Source of the DNA: Treponema sp.
GTDB lineage: Bacteria > Spirochaetota > Spirochaetia > Treponematales > Breznakiellaceae
DNA length: 14,105 nt
NCBI GenBank assembly: GCA_031257595.1
Contig: JAIROH010000231.1
Location: 1-14,105, forward strand
Direction of reading: 5' to 3'
The translations under genes and the position numbers were made by a program. Below the pieces are notes generated by a model. That model did not search any database and was not told where the DNA came from. It saw only the letters and a program-made list of their open reading frames with translations. Position 1 is the stretch's first letter; each line of letters begins with the position of its first letter. Shown in pieces: positions 12,988-14,105 of the stretch.

Positions 12988-14105
12988 TCGCGGCGTCCCT
13001 GTATCGGCGCTATGTTTTGAAGCCCCAGGGTTACGACCGCTTCTTCATAGCTTTGACCGGCAAAGATTCCCTGAAATATAATCGCCGTGGCGTAGGGAGA
13101 CCACCAGTCCCAGGGATTGGAGGCTTCGACAAGCACGGTTACGATAATCTGTTCGTCGTGGTTGTCGGTATTGTAGGGCCCGTACGCGGTAAACCAGCAG
13201 TGCCAGCGATCGGGAAGCCCTACTTCCGCGGTACCGGTCTTTCCCGCCAGCGCCACGGCCCTGATATCGGCGGGATAGCGGGCGGATCCTTCGGTAATGA
13301 CGGTACGCATATTGCGCCGTACCGCGGAAAATACCTCGGGGCCGGCTTTTTCACCCATGTCGTGAATGATCTCCGGGGCAACGGTTTGTTCAACCGCCCC
13401 TGAAACGGGATCGCGCACTTCCTTGAGTACATGAGGTTTGTATCCTACGCCGTCGTTGATCACCGTGGCGACCATATTGGTTATCTGCAGGGGGGTAACC
13501 AGGGTAAAGCCCTGGCCTATCGACATATTCATCGTATCGCCGGCAAGCCAGCGTTCGTAAAAACGGCGCTCTTTCCACTGGGGCGTGGGGATAAAACCGT
13601 CTATCTCTCCGGGCAGATCGATTCCCGTCGGTTCGCCGTAGCCGAAGTCGCGGGCATAGCTTACAATGCGGTCCACCCCCATGTTGTCCCTGCCCGTTAC
13701 CCAGAAATAAATGTCACAGGAACCGGCCAGGGCCTGCTGCAGGTTTACCGCCCCGTGGCCGGAACGGAGCCAACAGCGCCAGTTACGCTGACCGTAGTCG
13801 ATTAGGCCGGTACAGAGTATACGCTGTTCCGGGTTGATAAGATTTTCCGCAAGAAGCCCCGTGGACATGAGGATCTTAAACGTCGAAGCCGGGGGATAAC
13901 TTGACTGTATCGCCCGGTTCAAAAACGGCTTGTTGGGATTGTCGATAAGCCGCTGGTATTCGGCGGACATATCGCTCCGGTAGAAAATGCCGGGATCGTA
14001 CCAGGGATAGGAAACCATCGCGAGTATTTCGCCATTGGGCCGCATAACAACGGCCGTTCCCATCCTTTGTCCAAGGGCTTTTTCCGCCAAAAGCTGTATG
14101 TTCTG
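12984..14105 (-). CDS. mrdA: Penicillin-binding protein 2 (transpeptidase), 5' end outside window
   Basis: Class B PBP that cross-links the glycan made by RodA. The window holds 373 C-terminal codons; the start and the N-terminal membrane anchor and pedestal domain lie beyond 14105. The frame runs open to the edge (reading QNIQLLAEKALGQRMGT), so the TTG at 14090 is an internal Leu codon. All three penicilloyl-serine transferase motifs are present: STFK (SxxK, partial residues 74-77, in YPPASTFK), SCD (129-131, the usual PBP2 form of SxN) and KTGT (289-292). GDTMNMSIGQG is the conserved strand before the active-site cleft. It is directly coupled to rodA by a 4-nt overlap. The tail is Tyr/Trp-rich (NPWDWWSPYATAI). 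Confidence 0.95.
   Translation of the reverse strand, partial: QNIQLLAEKALGQRMGTAVVMRPNGEILAMVSYPWYDPGIFYRSDMSAEYQRLIDNPNKPFLNRAIQSSYPPASTFKILMSTGLLAENLINPEQRILCTGLIDYGQRNWRCWLRSGHGAVNLQQALAGSCDIYFWVTGRDNMGVDRIVSYARDFGYGEPTGIDLPGEIDGFIPTPQWKERRFYERWLAGDTMNMSIGQGFTLVTPLQITNMVATVINDGVGYKPHVLKEVRDPVSGAVEQTVAPEIIHDMGEKAGPEVFSAVRRNMRTVITEGSARYPADIRAVALAGKTGTAEVGLPDRWHCWFTAYGPYNTDNHDEQIIVTVLVEASNPWDWWSPYATAIIFQGIFAGQSYEEAVVTLGLQNIAPIQGRRE

Noticed and set aside
1..14105. Defence system, prophage, transposon or CRISPR cargo.
   Set aside because: All frames with recognisable products are housekeeping genes on one strand with uniform composition; no integrase, transposase, terminal repeats or spaced direct repeats were seen.

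Overview
The window looks like a chromosomal housekeeping segment from a treponeme-like spirochaete. G+C is near 50%, which fits the termite-gut/free-living Treponema group better than T. pallidum. This assignment rests on remembered protein flavour (omega subunit, the DUF2225-acpS-ybbR-cdaA order, an rSAM gene beside rodA), not on a database search. I see no prophage, insertion sequence, CRISPR array, tRNA or rRNA. Genes are packed with overlaps or very short gaps.

Layout. One gene, prs (66-1172), reads rightwards. Everything else is on the minus strand and converges on it. In transcription order from the right edge: mrdA (PBP2, 5' end outside the window), rodA, a TIGR03960/DUF2344-type radical SAM protein, a Cys-rich unknown, rpoZ (omega), miaA, a 29-residue bS22-like ribosomal protein, folP, cdaA (diadenylate cyclase), ybbR/cdaR-like, acpS, a DUF2225 protein, truA, and an NSUN4/RsmB-type RNA m5C methyltransferase. 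Three neighbour pairs share 4-nt start/stop overlaps (mrdA/rodA ATGA, ybbR/acpS GTGA, truA/methyltransferase TTGA), which suggests translational coupling.

Function. mrdA-rodA form the elongasome glycosyltransferase/transpeptidase pair. The middle of the run is a translation and transcription block (omega, MiaA, bS22-like, TruA, RNA methyltransferase). It is interleaved with folate synthesis (FolP), c-di-AMP signalling (CdaA-YbbR) and acyl-carrier-protein activation (AcpS).

Items worth a second look: (1) the tiny GTG-start gene at 6737-6826, too short for ordinary gene callers, encoding a very basic bS22/COX24-domain protein and preceded by its own TATAAT box and a strong Shine-Dalgarno; (2) the rodA to radical-SAM junction (11538-11656), with three related GGTATGGA-type elements that could pair in mutually exclusive ways, one of them containing the likely start codon of the radical SAM gene; (3) an apparently leaderless rpoZ, with a near-consensus sigma70 promoter placed so that transcription would begin at the ATG.
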